From positions 2,108,001-2,172,000 of the forward strand of contig NZ_CP049872.1 of NCBI RefSeq assembly GCF_011302915.1: a DNA stretch of 64,000 nt. The letters are read 5' to 3'. The notes below the pieces were generated by a model. That model had not been told where the DNA came from. It saw only the letters and a program-made list of their open reading frames with translations, and made no database searches. The translations under genes were made by a program, and so were the position numbers. Below, piece by piece: positions 54,216 through 63,150 of this stretch; within the stretch, counting starts at the first letter, position 1; the number at the start of each line of letters is the position of its first letter. This stretch comes from Thermomonas sp. HDW16 (GTDB lineage: Bacteria; Pseudomonadota; Gammaproteobacteria; Xanthomonadales; Xanthomonadaceae).

Positions 54216-55133
54216 TCATGCACGGGCCGCATTCGCCCCTGTCGCGTGATGCACGGCACGCTCCAGCCGCGCCCGCAGCACCGTCGGGAAGTACTGCGCC
54301 GCCCAATCGCGGTCGTTGGCCACCTGTGCGTTCGCCCGGCTGGCCTCCAGCGCATCGAAATCCAGTTCGGCCACGGCCCAGGCCTCGTTGCCGCGGGTCT
54401 GCACCAACATGCCATCGGATGGCAGGCCCACGTCCATCGGCGCAATCAACGCGGCCTCGCCGGTGTTCGTGTCCAGCGCGGGGCTCCACGGCACTTCCCC
54501 GGCAGTCACGGCCTGCGCCACGAACATCCGGTTCTCCAGCGCCCGCGCCAGGCAGCCCACGCGCACACGGGTCGCGCCGGCTTCCGTATCGGTGCAACTG
54601 GGCACCAGCAGCAGGCGCGCACCGGCTTCGCACTGCGCGCGCACCGGCAGCGGGAATTCACTGTCGTAGCAGACCGCGATCCCTGCACGCACGCCCTCGA
54701 CTTCGAATACCTTCAACGCATCGCCGGGCTCGATGATCCCGGTCTTCTTCTCGAAGCCGGTCAGCCGCAGCTTGTCCTGCCACGAATGCCCGCCGTCCGG
54801 CGCGAACAGGTCGCTGCGATTGCGATAACGGCCATGCCCGTGATCCAGCAGGAAGCTGCCGGCGTTGATCCACAGGCCCAGCGACTGCGCCAATCCGGCA
54901 TACAGGGCCAGCCACGATTCGCGAAACGGCTGCAGCGCGGACAGCGAGGCGGCGAAATCATCGCGAGTCCCGGCATCGAAGATGGCCGCCAGTTCCAGCG
55001 ACAGGTATTCCGGCAGTACCGCCAGTTGCGCACCGCGCGCCTTGGCTTCGCGCAGGCACTGTTCCTGTTTCGATGCAAAGGCCTCGAAGCCCCGTGGTTC
55101 GCCGATCGGATATTTCGCGACTGCGACTTTCAT
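54216..55133 (-). CDS. Carbon-nitrogen hydrolase (nitrilase superfamily amidase)
   Basis: 305 residues from MKVAVAKYPIGEPRGFEAF. The Glu-Lys-Cys triad is visible: Glu in LPEYLSLEL (about 42), Lys in RLTGFEKKTG (about 125) and Cys in AVCYDSEFP (about 160). It hydrolyses a C-N bond in an amide or carbamoyl compound; the substrate cannot be read from the sequence. It overlaps the acetyltransferase gene by 4 bases (ATGA); that GNAT-nitrilase pairing is common in proteobacteria. Confidence 0.9.
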   Translation of the reverse strand: MKVAVAKYPIGEPRGFEAFASKQEQCLREAKARGAQLAVLPEYLSLELAAIFDAGTRDDFAASLSALQPFRESWLALYAGLAQSLGLWINAGSFLLDHGHGRYRNRSDLFAPDGGHSWQDKLRLTGFEKKTGIIEPGDALKVFEVEGVRAGIAVCYDSEFPLPVRAQCEAGARLLLVPSCTDTEAGATRVRVGCLARALENRMFVAQAVTAGEVPWSPALDTNTGEAALIAPMDVGLPSDGMLVQTRGNEAWAVAELDFDALEASRANAQVANDRDWAAQYFPTVLRARLERAVHHATGANAARA

Positions 55134-55732
55134 GTCGTCTCCAGTGGACGCAACCAGAACGTGAGCGGATGGGCGACTTCGCCGATCCCGACTTCGTTCC
55201 AGTGCAGTTGCATGGTCATGCCCGGCTGCCGCGCATAGCCGCGCTTGCTCCAGAACATATCGTTGCCGCGATGGCCGGCGGGCTTGCGTGGATCGTCCCC
55301 AGCACGATCCACCGCCGCGAACGCGGTGCAATCGAAACCGCCCAATGCACGCGCATGCGCCTCGCGCGCGTCGAAGAAGGCATGGCCGATGCCGCGTCCG
55401 CGATACGCCGGCAACAACACCGACTCGCCGCAATAGAACACCTTCGACACGTCGATACCGCGTTCAACGAATGGCGCCTGGAACTCGGCGCTGTCCTCGG
55501 CCAGCGGAATGCCGGTACTCGCGCCGATCACCGCATCGCCATCGCGCGCCAGCACCACCACGCTGTTCGGGGATCCTGCGTAGGCAGCGAGGTATTCGCG
55601 TTCGTAGCCCACATCGCCTTCATAGAGATAGGGCCAGTCGCGGAACACCGCGATGCGCAAAGCGGCCACCGCGTCCAGGTGCGGCAGCAGCGCCGCACCG
55701 GACAGGGTTTGCAATGTGATCGGATCGCGCAT
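55130..55732 (-). CDS. GNAT family N-acetyltransferase
   Basis: 200 residues. GNAT core: VVVLARDGDAVIGAST for strand 4 region, VFYCGESVLLPAYRGRGIGHAFFDAREAHA containing the acetyl-CoA loop RGRGIGHA (about 118), and a C-terminal strand region. The acceptor is unknown. It is coupled to the nitrilase-type gene downstream and lies 20 bases after creD. Confidence 0.87.
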   Translation of the reverse strand: MRDPITLQTLSGAALLPHLDAVAALRIAVFRDWPYLYEGDVGYEREYLAAYAGSPNSVVVLARDGDAVIGASTGIPLAEDSAEFQAPFVERGIDVSKVFYCGESVLLPAYRGRGIGHAFFDAREAHARALGGFDCTAFAAVDRAGDDPRKPAGHRGNDMFWSKRGYARQPGMTMQLHWNEVGIGEVAHPLTFWLRPLETT

Positions 55733-55752
55733 CGGTCGATTCTATCGGCAGG

Positions 55753-57153
55753 TCAGTTGGACGTCGGTGCCGATTGCGTGCCGATCCTCGACGCCACCTG
55801 GTACCAATCGACCTTGCGGGTGGCGACCATGATCGCGGCCAGCACCACGAACAGCAGGCCCGCACCCAACACCAGCGCGTTGTCCTCCGACATCAACAGG
55901 CCGTACAGCGCGGCATACAGCAGGCCCAGCATCGCGGCGAAGCCCAGCCCGCGCGCGCGGCTGCGCAGCACGTTGCCAACGTAGAAGCCGATCAGGCCGA
56001 TACAAGCCACCGCCGCGGCAAGATAGGCCCAGCCGAAGGCGATGTGCTCGGACAGGCTGAGCAGCAGCAGGAAGAAGATCGCGAGCGCGAGGCCGACAAG
56101 CGCGTACTGGATCGGGTGGATCGGCAGCTGCTTGATGGTCTCGAACATGAAGAAACCGACGAAGGTCAGCAGCACGAACAGCAGGCCGTACTTGCTGGCG
56201 CGATCGACCTTGGAGTACAGATTGACCGGCTCGACCAGCGACAGGCCGACCTTGTCGATGGCGACCGCCGCATCGGCAGGCAGCGCGACCGCCGCGCCGT
56301 CACGACCAATCGCAGCTTTCTGCTTGTTCATCGCCGCATCGCCACCCTCGCGATACTGCGCCTGCGCATTGCTGGCCAGCGAAGACACGTCCCATTCGGC
56401 GTGGAAGCCCTTTGCATCGATGCGATGCGCACGCGGCAGGAAATCGCCGTTGAACTGCGGATGCGGCCATGAGGATGTCAGCACGATGCGGTTGCTGTCG
56501 GCCAGCGGCGCGATCGCCAGCGCCTCGGTGCCGCGCAGGGCAAAACCGAATTGCACCGGGAAAGCGATGCGCTCGCCCGCCACCAGGCTTTCCGGTAGCA
56601 GCGCGTGTATGCCACCGCCGCTGCGATCCTTCTGGCCTTGCAGGATCGGCATGCTGTTGCCAGCTACGCGCAATGTGGGTGCGCCAACCAGCCCGCGCAC
56701 ATCGGCGATGCCGATGTTCAGCCACGGCACGCCGATCTTGCGCGGACGTGCCGGATCGGCGGCAGGCAGGCGCGCATCGAATACCGCATCGATATCGCCC
56801 TGCCATTCATAGACCCGCACCTGGTGCAAACCGCGCTTGCGGATCGAGGGCAGCACCTTGCCACTGGCTTGCATCGTCTTCGGGAAGAACAGCCATTGCC
56901 GATCCACCTCGCGTACCTGCTTGCGCAGGACACCCTGTGCATCGCGCTCCTCCACTTCCACCTGCTCGCGATACGGCACCACCAGCACCGGCCCGGCAAT
57001 GCCCTGCTCGCCCGCATAGCTGCGGGTCACTTCGTCCACCGCCTGCTGGCGGTACTGTTGCCGCTCCGCAATCGTGCCGCGGATCATCGAAAGCGGAATC
57101 AGGATCGCCAGCACCAGCACGACCACCATCGCGATCTTCAAGCCCAAACGCAT
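55753..57153 (-). CDS. creD: Inner membrane protein CreD
   Basis: 466 residues. One N-terminal membrane segment (about 5-25), a large periplasmic domain with VGAPTLRVAGNSMPILQ and FALRGTEALAIAPLADSNR, then five or so membrane segments after residue 320 starting at KYGLLFVLLTFVGFFMFE and PIHPIQYALVGLALAIFFL. It matches the CreD (CbrA/colicin tolerance) family, induced by CreBC and tied to envelope integrity and beta-lactam response. A cre tag lies 67 bases upstream of the start. Confidence 0.94.
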   Translation of the reverse strand: MRLGLKIAMVVVLVLAILIPLSMIRGTIAERQQYRQQAVDEVTRSYAGEQGIAGPVLVVPYREQVEVEERDAQGVLRKQVREVDRQWLFFPKTMQASGKVLPSIRKRGLHQVRVYEWQGDIDAVFDARLPAADPARPRKIGVPWLNIGIADVRGLVGAPTLRVAGNSMPILQGQKDRSGGGIHALLPESLVAGERIAFPVQFGFALRGTEALAIAPLADSNRIVLTSSWPHPQFNGDFLPRAHRIDAKGFHAEWDVSSLASNAQAQYREGGDAAMNKQKAAIGRDGAAVALPADAAVAIDKVGLSLVEPVNLYSKVDRASKYGLLFVLLTFVGFFMFETIKQLPIHPIQYALVGLALAIFFLLLLSLSEHIAFGWAYLAAAVACIGLIGFYVGNVLRSRARGLGFAAMLGLLYAALYGLLMSEDNALVLGAGLLFVVLAAIMVATRKVDWYQVASRIGTQSAPTSN

Positions 57154-57219
57154 GACGCCTCTCCCGTCCTGTGATGGGACGATGCTGGCGCGCTTCAGTG
57201 TGCGGTTGTCGTGCTGGCG

Positions 57220-57235
57220 ATGAAGCGTGGGTGAA
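57220..57235 (-). promoter_or_regulatory. cre tag (CreB binding site) before creD
   Basis: On the minus strand TTCAC-CCACGC-TTCAT, nine of ten matches to the CreB consensus TTCAC-N6-TTCAC. It lies 67 bases upstream of the creD ATG, in the right orientation for activation of creD. Confidence 0.7.
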
Positions 57236-57263
57236 GTCGCTTGTCACGTTCCTCGCTACGCAT

Positions 57264-57367
57264 CGTTGGGCGATGGGAATAGTCCGCCGCTCGTTCCAGT
57301 CATTCACGACTGATCTCGCGGGCGCGGGCCATCCATGGCCCGCTCGGACTATTCCCATCGCCCAACG
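57264..57367. repeat. Perfect 23-bp inverted repeat between creC and creD
   Basis: Arms 57264-57286 and 57345-57367 are exact complements (arm begins CGTTGGGCGATGGGAATAGT) around a 58-base centre that itself holds GCGGGCCATCCATGGCCCGC. It fills most of the creC-creD gap, upstream of the cre tag. It is unlike the GGGGTCAGAGT hairpins in sequence. It may be a MITE-like insertion or serve as a transcript barrier. Confidence 0.85.
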
Positions 57368-57398
57368 CTGCTCGTGCAAGTCGCGGAGGTGTGCGTGC

Positions 57399-58850
57399 TC
57401 AGGCCGGCAACAACAGGACGGCGACGGTACCGCCACCCTCGCGCTCGCGCAGTTCAGCGCGACCACCATGCAATTCCGCCACCTGCGCCACGAACGGCAA
57501 CCCCAAACCACTGCTGCGACTGCCTCCATCCGGACGCGGCAGCGAATAGAAGCGTTCGAACACACGTTCGCGCGCGTAGTCCGGCACGCCGGCACCATGG
57601 TCTGCGACTTCGAAACGGATCGCATCGCCAACACTCGACGCCCCCACCTCCACCGTCGAGCCTCGCGGCGCGAAATCCAGCGCGTTGTCGAGCAAGTTCA
57701 CCAGCGCCTGTCGCAGCAGGAAGGCATCACCGGACAGCACCGCATCGGGTGATGCATCGACCATGATTTCGATGCCTTCCGCCTCGGCGCGTTGCGCCAC
57801 CGCCTGCACGGCATCGTGCAGCAACGAAAACGCATCGATACGCATCGGCTGCTCGATCCGTTGCCGATGCTCCACCGCGGCCAGCGCCAGCAGCTTGTCC
57901 ACCATCTGCGCCATGCGCTCGCCCTGCGCGGCAATGCTGGCGACGAATCGCTGGCGGTCGGCTTCCGGCAACGGTTGTTCCAGCAATTCCGCCGCACCGC
58001 GGATCGCCGCCAGCGGGCTCTTCAATTCGTGGGTCAGCGCATGCACGTACTGCTCGACGTACTGCTTGCCTTCCAGTTTCTCGCGCATGTCGTGCAGCGC
58101 GCGCCCGAGGTCGCCGAACTCACCCGCCGCCGCCGGTTGCGCCGCACGTTCGCCCGCAGTCACCGCATCCGCGTAACGCCGCAATGCGCCTAGCTGGCGC
58201 GACAGCCACCATGCCGCCATCACACCGACCAGCAGCGCCACACCCATCAGCACGAAGCCCCAGCGCGCCACGATGTTCTGGCTGCGCGCGATGAACGGCG
58301 CCATCGCGCTGTTCGGCTTGGCCACGCTCAGCACACCGACGATGCGCCCGCTTGCATCGCCATCTTTCCCATAGATGGGTGCGGCCACGTGCATCACCGT
58401 GCTGTCCGGATCGTCCGGATCGCTGCGGGTGGAACGCGCGCCGTATTGCCCGCGCAGGGTGCGATAGACATCGTTCCAGCGCGAATTGTCGCGGCCGACG
58501 TCGCGATCTTCGGAATCGAACACCACGATCCCGCGTGCATCAGCGACCGTGACGCGAAAGCCGCTGCGCTCCTTGGAGAACCCCGAGATGTCGGCGCCGA
58601 CCTCGCGCGCCTGCACCGCGCGCACGCGTTGCGCGAACGCGCCATCGGCGATGCGCCCGGCCAGCATGTCGTCCGTCGCCAGTTCCGCCAGCGTATTGGC
58701 GGTATCGATCAAGGTGCCTTCCATCGCCTGGCGCACGCCCGGCTTGACCTGTTCGACGAAGACCTTGGTCACCAGCAGCGCCGCCAAGGCGACGATCAGG
58801 AAATAACCCAGCAGCACGCGCAGGCCGATGTTCATGCGCCAGGGTTTCAT
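57399..58850 (-). CDS. creC: Sensor histidine kinase CreC
   Basis: 483 residues. Membrane segments at about 10-30 and 190-210 flank a periplasmic sensor domain that includes SGFRVTVADARGIVVFDSED. A HAMP region follows, then HisKA with EQYVHALTHELKSPLAAIRG (His about 278) and the ATPase domain with NLLDNALDFAPRGS, VADHGAGVPDYA and RSSGLGLPFVAQV. It phosphorylates CreB. The start lies 3 bases after the creB stop. Confidence 0.95.
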   Translation of the reverse strand: MKPWRMNIGLRVLLGYFLIVALAALLVTKVFVEQVKPGVRQAMEGTLIDTANTLAELATDDMLAGRIADGAFAQRVRAVQAREVGADISGFSKERSGFRVTVADARGIVVFDSEDRDVGRDNSRWNDVYRTLRGQYGARSTRSDPDDPDSTVMHVAAPIYGKDGDASGRIVGVLSVAKPNSAMAPFIARSQNIVARWGFVLMGVALLVGVMAAWWLSRQLGALRRYADAVTAGERAAQPAAAGEFGDLGRALHDMREKLEGKQYVEQYVHALTHELKSPLAAIRGAAELLEQPLPEADRQRFVASIAAQGERMAQMVDKLLALAAVEHRQRIEQPMRIDAFSLLHDAVQAVAQRAEAEGIEIMVDASPDAVLSGDAFLLRQALVNLLDNALDFAPRGSTVEVGASSVGDAIRFEVADHGAGVPDYARERVFERFYSLPRPDGGSRSSGLGLPFVAQVAELHGGRAELREREGGGTVAVLLLPA

Positions 58851-58853
58851 CGG

Positions 58854-59537
58854 TCAACCATCGACATGCACGGCATAGCCCAGGCCACGCACGGTGTGGA
58901 TCGGGTCGGCCTCCGGCGCGATGGCGCGCAACTTCGCGCGGATGGTCTTCACATGGGTATCGATCGTGCGCTCGCCGGATTCCAGTGCATCGCCCCAGAC
59001 CCGATCCATCAGCCGCGCCCGGTCCAGCACCGCACCCGGCCGCGCCAGCAAGGCCTCCAGCAGGCCGAATTCGTAGCGGGTGAGATCCAGCAGCACGCCA
59101 TCGAAGCGCACCCGATGGCCGGCCGCATCCAGTTCGAAGCGCCCCATCCGCTTCCAACCGCCATCGCCCACCGCCACCTGCCGGCGCAAACGCGCACGCA
59201 CCCGCGCCACCAGCTCGCGTGGCGAGAAGGGCTTGGCCATGTAGTCGTCGCCGCCCAGTTCCAGCCCCAACACGCGATCGAGTTCCGCATCGCGCGCGGT
59301 CAGGAACAGCACCGGCACCTCGCTTTCGCCACGCAGCGCGCGGCAGACATCGAAGCCGCTGGTGTCCGGCAGGCCCACGTCGAGGATCACCAGGTCGATG
59401 CCGCCACGCCGCAGCCGCGGCAGCACCTCGCCGCCCAGCAACACGTGTTCGGCCGCATAGCCTTCCGCGCGCAGGGCGTACAGCACGGTCTCGGCGATGG
59501 CACTCTCGTCTTCGGCCAGCAGGATGGTCATTGGCAT
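58854..59537 (-). CDS. creB: Response regulator CreB
   Basis: 227 residues from MPMTILLAEDESAIAET; the ATG at 59537 has AGGA nine bases ahead, while 59531 and 59546 are alternatives. Receiver domain with phosphoacceptor Asp in LVILDVGLPDTSGF (about 53) and Lys in MAKPFSPRELVARV; C-terminal OmpR-type winged helix (VWGDALESGERTIDTHVKTIRAKL). It activates genes with cre tags. It heads the creB-creC-(creD) unit. Confidence 0.95.
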   Translation of the reverse strand: MPMTILLAEDESAIAETVLYALRAEGYAAEHVLLGGEVLPRLRRGGIDLVILDVGLPDTSGFDVCRALRGESEVPVLFLTARDAELDRVLGLELGGDDYMAKPFSPRELVARVRARLRRQVAVGDGGWKRMGRFELDAAGHRVRFDGVLLDLTRYEFGLLEALLARPGAVLDRARLMDRVWGDALESGERTIDTHVKTIRAKLRAIAPEADPIHTVRGLGYAVHVDG

Positions 59538-59596
59538 GCGCCGCATCCTAGCCGAGGACGCGGTGCCGTTTGCGTGGCGGGTGTGAAGTGAGGAAA

Positions 59597-59683
59597 GGAA
59601 ACGGGGTCAGAGTGAATTTCCCGTCGAGCACCTCCACTCGTTCCTTCGCAAAAGACGGGAAACTTCACTCTGACCCCGTTTCC
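59597..59683 (-). repeat. Long hairpin repeat, copy 2 (inverted relative to copy 1)
   Basis: 87 bases: left arm 59597-59625 starts GGAAACGGGGTCAGAGTGAA; right arm 59654-59683 is its complement with one extra base. The extra G that lies in the left arm of copy 1 lies in the right arm here, and the centre shares TCCACTCGTTC with the reverse complement of the copy 1 centre, so the unit is inverted. Both arms carry C/G where copy 1 has T/A. It ends 14 bases before the rlmJ start codon and probably supplies or disrupts its leader. Confidence 0.85.
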
Positions 59684-59697
59684 CCCACAATGTCGCG

Positions 59698-60555
59698 ATG
59701 AACTATCGCCACGCCTTCCATGCCGGCAACCACGCCGACGTGCTCAAGCACGTCGTACTGCTTGCCCTCTGCGACGCCCTCACCGCAAAACCGGCGGCCT
59801 GCTTCGCGCTGGATACCCACGGCGGCCGTGGCCTGTACAAGCTGGATGGCGAGGCCGCGCAAAAGACCGGTGAGGCGCAGGACGGCATCGCCCGCCTCCT
59901 GGCGGAGGCACCGCGCCAGCACGCGATCCAGCGCTACCTGGCTGCGATCAAGGCCTGCCGACAACAGCACGGCGCGCATGCCTATCCCGGTTCGCCCTGG
60001 TTGCTGGCGCATGCGCTGCGCGAGCAGGACCGCATCGCCGCCTGCGAGCTGCACCCCGAGGAAGCCAACGTCCTGCGCGACAATTTCGCCCATGACCCGC
60101 GCGTGGCGGTGCATGCGCGCGACGGTTACACCGCGATCAAGGCGCTGCTGCCGCCAAAGCATGGCGCCATGAAATTCGCCCGCGGGCTGGTGCTGATCGA
60201 TCCGCCCTACGAGGCGCAACTGGATGAATTCGACATCGCCCTCGCCGCCATTCGCGAAGCACTGGCACGCTGGCCACAGGGAATGATCGCGCTGTGGTAC
60301 CCGATCAAGCAGCGTCGCGCCCTGCAGCAGTTCTACCGCAAGGCGGGCGCGCTCGATGCCAAGTCCGTGCTGCTGCTGGAACTGCTGGTGCGGCCGGACG
60401 ATTCGCCGCTACGCATGAACGGCAGCGGGATGTTGCTGCTCAATGCGCCCTGGCAGTTCGACGTGGCGATGAAGCCCGCGCTCGAGGCCATGCGCGCGGC
60501 GCTGGGCGAGGCCGGGGCGTCATCGCGCATGGAGTGGTTGCGCCAACCCGCCTGA
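59698..60555 (+). CDS. rlmJ: 23S rRNA (adenine(2030)-N6)-methyltransferase
   Basis: 285 residues starting MNYRHAFHAGNHADVLKHVV, the classic RlmJ opening. The catalytic motif is LVLIDPPYEAQLDEF (Asp-Pro-Pro-Tyr about 166-169), with DTHGGRGLYKL earlier. It methylates A2030 of 23S rRNA before ribosome assembly. It stands alone, with a hairpin repeat directly in front of its start. Confidence 0.96.
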   Translation: MNYRHAFHAGNHADVLKHVVLLALCDALTAKPAACFALDTHGGRGLYKLDGEAAQKTGEAQDGIARLLAEAPRQHAIQRYLAAIKACRQQHGAHAYPGSPWLLAHALREQDRIAACELHPEEANVLRDNFAHDPRVAVHARDGYTAIKALLPPKHGAMKFARGLVLIDPPYEAQLDEFDIALAAIREALARWPQGMIALWYPIKQRRALQQFYRKAGALDAKSVLLLELLVRPDDSPLRMNGSGMLLLNAPWQFDVAMKPALEAMRAALGEAGASSRMEWLRQPA

Positions 60556-60558
60556 ACC

Positions 60559-61470
60559 TCAGGCTGCGACTTCGCCTTTCTCTTCGGGCTCGAAGAAGCT
60601 CCACTGCACTTCCGGGAAGGCGGCGCGGAAATCGCGCTCGATGGCGTCGATCTGCCGCGCACTGCCGACATCCCGGCGCAGCCGCGCCTGCACCGACACC
60701 ATCGCGCGGGTGCCCAGCTGCAAGGTGATCAGGTTGTAGACGGTGTCGATCTCCGGCCGCACGCGCAGGAAGGCCAGCATTTCGTCCTGCCGGCGCGGGT
60801 CGATGCTCTGCCCCACCAACATCGCCTTCACCTCGATCGCCACGAACACCGCCACCACCACCAGCAACACGCCGATGGCGAGCGTGCCCACCGCATCCCA
60901 CAGCGGATCGCCGGTGAGGATGCTCAGCGCGATGAACACCAGCGCCACGCTCAGGCCCAGCAAGGCGGCGATGTTCTCGCCCACCACCACGATGAGCTCG
61001 GCGCTGCGGCTCTCGCGGAACCAACGCCACAGGCTGCGGCCCTGGCGTTCAGCCGCCGCTTCCTTCAGGCAGGCATGGGTGGAATACCCCTCCATCGCGA
61101 TCGAGAACAGCAACACGCCCACCGCCCATTGCCATTTTTCCAGCGGCTCCGGATGCGCCAGCTTGTGCAAGCCCTCGTAGATCGAATACATGCCGCCGAT
61201 GGTGAACAGCATCACCGCAACCAGGAACGACCAGAAGTAGACCTCCTTGCCGCGCCCCAGTGGATGCTCGGCCGAAGGCGGGCCCTTCGCTTGCTTCATG
61301 CCGATCAGCAACAACACCTGGTTGCCGCAATCGGCCAGCGAATGCACGGTCTCGGCCAGCATCGCGCCGGAGCGGGTGAACCAGGCCGCCACGCCCTTGG
61401 CAACGGCGATCGCCAGGTTCGCGCCCAGCGCAACCAGCACCGCCTTGGTGGAATCGCCATGTGCGGACAT
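60559..61470 (-). CDS. Cation diffusion facilitator family transporter
   Basis: 303 residues with about six membrane segments. The metal-site motif in TM2 is HSLADCGNQ (His-x3-Asp) and the corresponding pair in the later half is VVVGENIAALLG (Glu-Asn in place of the usual His-Asp), so one site is altered. The cytoplasmic C-terminal domain is short. This subgroup (with GNQVLLLIG and EHPLGRGKEVYFWS) exports zinc, cobalt or manganese; the actual metal is uncertain. Confidence 0.88.
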   Translation of the reverse strand: MSAHGDSTKAVLVALGANLAIAVAKGVAAWFTRSGAMLAETVHSLADCGNQVLLLIGMKQAKGPPSAEHPLGRGKEVYFWSFLVAVMLFTIGGMYSIYEGLHKLAHPEPLEKWQWAVGVLLFSIAMEGYSTHACLKEAAAERQGRSLWRWFRESRSAELIVVVGENIAALLGLSVALVFIALSILTGDPLWDAVGTLAIGVLLVVVAVFVAIEVKAMLVGQSIDPRRQDEMLAFLRVRPEIDTVYNLITLQLGTRAMVSVQARLRRDVGSARQIDAIERDFRAAFPEVQWSFFEPEEKGEVAA

Positions 61471-61564
61471 CGTGCTACCTCGTTCGACAAGGCTGCATCT
61501 TAGCCATTACCTCGGCGCGCGCGGCGCATGGGAGAATCGGCGCATTCCATCCAAGCCAGCGCCC

Positions 61565-62509
61565 ATGCCCTCCAGCTTCTTCGCCCTGTTCGACGACATC
61601 GCCACCCTGCTCGACGACGTCTCGGTGATGACCAAGGTCGCCACCAAGAAGACCGCCGGCGTGCTGGGCGACGATCTCGCCCTCAATGCGCAGCAAGTCA
61701 GCGGCATCAAGGCAGACCGCGAACTGCCGGTGGTGTGGGCGGTGGCCAAGGGGTCGATGGTCAACAAGGCGATCCTGGTACCGGCGGCGCTCGGCATCGC
61801 CGCGCTGGAGGCCTGGCTGCACGGCCGCGGCTACAACATCCCGCTGATCACGCCCTTGCTGATGATCGGCGGCGCCTTCCTCTGCTACGAGGGCGTGGAG
61901 AAGCTGGCACACAAGTTCCTGCACAGCCAGATCGACGATGCCAGCCACCACGCCGAGCTGGTGCACGCGGTCAGCGACGAATCGGTGGACATGCTCGCCT
62001 TCGAGCAGGACAAGATCAAAGGCGCGATCCGCACCGATTTCATCCTCTCCGCCGAAATCATCGTGATCTCGCTGGGCACGGTGGCCACCCAGCCGTTCGT
62101 GAAGCAGCTGGGCGTGCTGGTCGCCATCGCCCTGATCATGACCGTGGGCGTGTACGGCCTGGTCGGCGCCATCGTCAAGCTGGACGACCTCGGCCTGCGG
62201 CTCACCCGTGAAGGTGCCGGCAAGGCCAGCGCCACCCTCGGCCGCGGCATCCTCGCCTTCGCCCCCAAACTGATGAAATTCCTGTCGGTGGCCGGCACCG
62301 CAGCCATGTTCCTGGTTGGCGGCGGCATCCTGGTGCACGGCGTACCGGCCCTGCACCACCTGGCGGAGGCCGCCAAGGCCATCCCGCCCGGCTGGCTGTG
62401 GGAGAACCTGTTCAATGCCGCGGTCGGCATCGCCGCCGGCGCGGTGATCGTCGGCGTGGTCATGCTGGTGCGCCGCCTGCGCGGCAAACCGGCCGCCCCG
62501 GCGCACTGA
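61565..62509 (+). CDS. DUF808 family membrane protein (YedI-like)
   Basis: 314 residues from MPSSFFALFDDIATLLDDVSVM, the conserved family start. It continues MTKVATKKTAGVLGDDLALNAQQ, visible over residues 22-45, and then has roughly six to seven membrane segments. DUF808 proteins are widespread inner-membrane proteins of unknown function. It diverges from the CDF transporter with a 94-base gap. Confidence 0.9.
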   Translation: MPSSFFALFDDIATLLDDVSVMTKVATKKTAGVLGDDLALNAQQVSGIKADRELPVVWAVAKGSMVNKAILVPAALGIAALEAWLHGRGYNIPLITPLLMIGGAFLCYEGVEKLAHKFLHSQIDDASHHAELVHAVSDESVDMLAFEQDKIKGAIRTDFILSAEIIVISLGTVATQPFVKQLGVLVAIALIMTVGVYGLVGAIVKLDDLGLRLTREGAGKASATLGRGILAFAPKLMKFLSVAGTAAMFLVGGGILVHGVPALHHLAEAAKAIPPGWLWENLFNAAVGIAAGAVIVGVVMLVRRLRGKPAAPAH

Positions 62510-62565
62510 ACCGGGCAGCCATGCTGTATTCATCTTTTTAACCTCGATGCGGTGATCATTCCCGG

Positions 62566-63150
62566 ATGGCCGCCCGCAACCGCATGCCCCCGTGGCACGA
62601 GAACGTCCGTCTCAGCAATGGCCGCGACGTCCTGATCCGCCCGATCCGTCCCGAGGACGCGGTACCGCTGCGCGCCGGCTTCCCCCTGCTGCAGCCGGAT
62701 GAGGTGCGCCAGCGCTTCCTGCATCCGATGAAGGAACTGAGCCTGGAGCAGGCCGAACGCATGACCCGGCCGAATACCCGCCGCGAATTCGCCCTGGTCG
62801 CCGCCGAACCGCTGCCGCCGGGCGAAGCCTTGGTCGGCGCGGTGGCGCGGATCGTGGTGGACGACGACGGCCGCGCCGGCGAATTCGCCATCCTGGTCAG
62901 CCACTACATCAATGGCATGGGCCTGGGCCGCCACCTGATGCGCCGTCTGGTGCGCTGGGCCAAGGGTCGCAAGCTGGAACGCGTCTACGGCGACGTACTG
63001 GAAAGCAACTTGCCGATGCAGGCACTTGCGGCCTCGCTGGATTTCCGCCGCGAACCCGGCGGATCGCCCGGCCTGGTGCGGATGGTGCTGGACCTGCCGA
63101 AACCGAAGCCGCGTATCCCGCCCATCCCGCCTGCGTTGATCACGGGCTGA
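62566..63150 (+). CDS. GNAT family N-acetyltransferase
   Basis: 194 residues. The N-terminus (LSNGRDVLIRPIRPEDAVPL) and core resemble the GNAT module at the end of protein acetyltransferase PatZ/YfiQ, here without the acyl-CoA synthetase-like part. The acetyl-CoA loop is GMGLGRHLM (about 123-131), followed by YGDVLESNLPMQALA. It may acetylate proteins; the target is unknown. A Pro-rich tail ends the protein. Confidence 0.85.
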   Translation: MAARNRMPPWHENVRLSNGRDVLIRPIRPEDAVPLRAGFPLLQPDEVRQRFLHPMKELSLEQAERMTRPNTRREFALVAAEPLPPGEALVGAVARIVVDDDGRAGEFAILVSHYINGMGLGRHLMRRLVRWAKGRKLERVYGDVLESNLPMQALAASLDFRREPGGSPGLVRMVLDLPKPKPRIPPIPPALITG

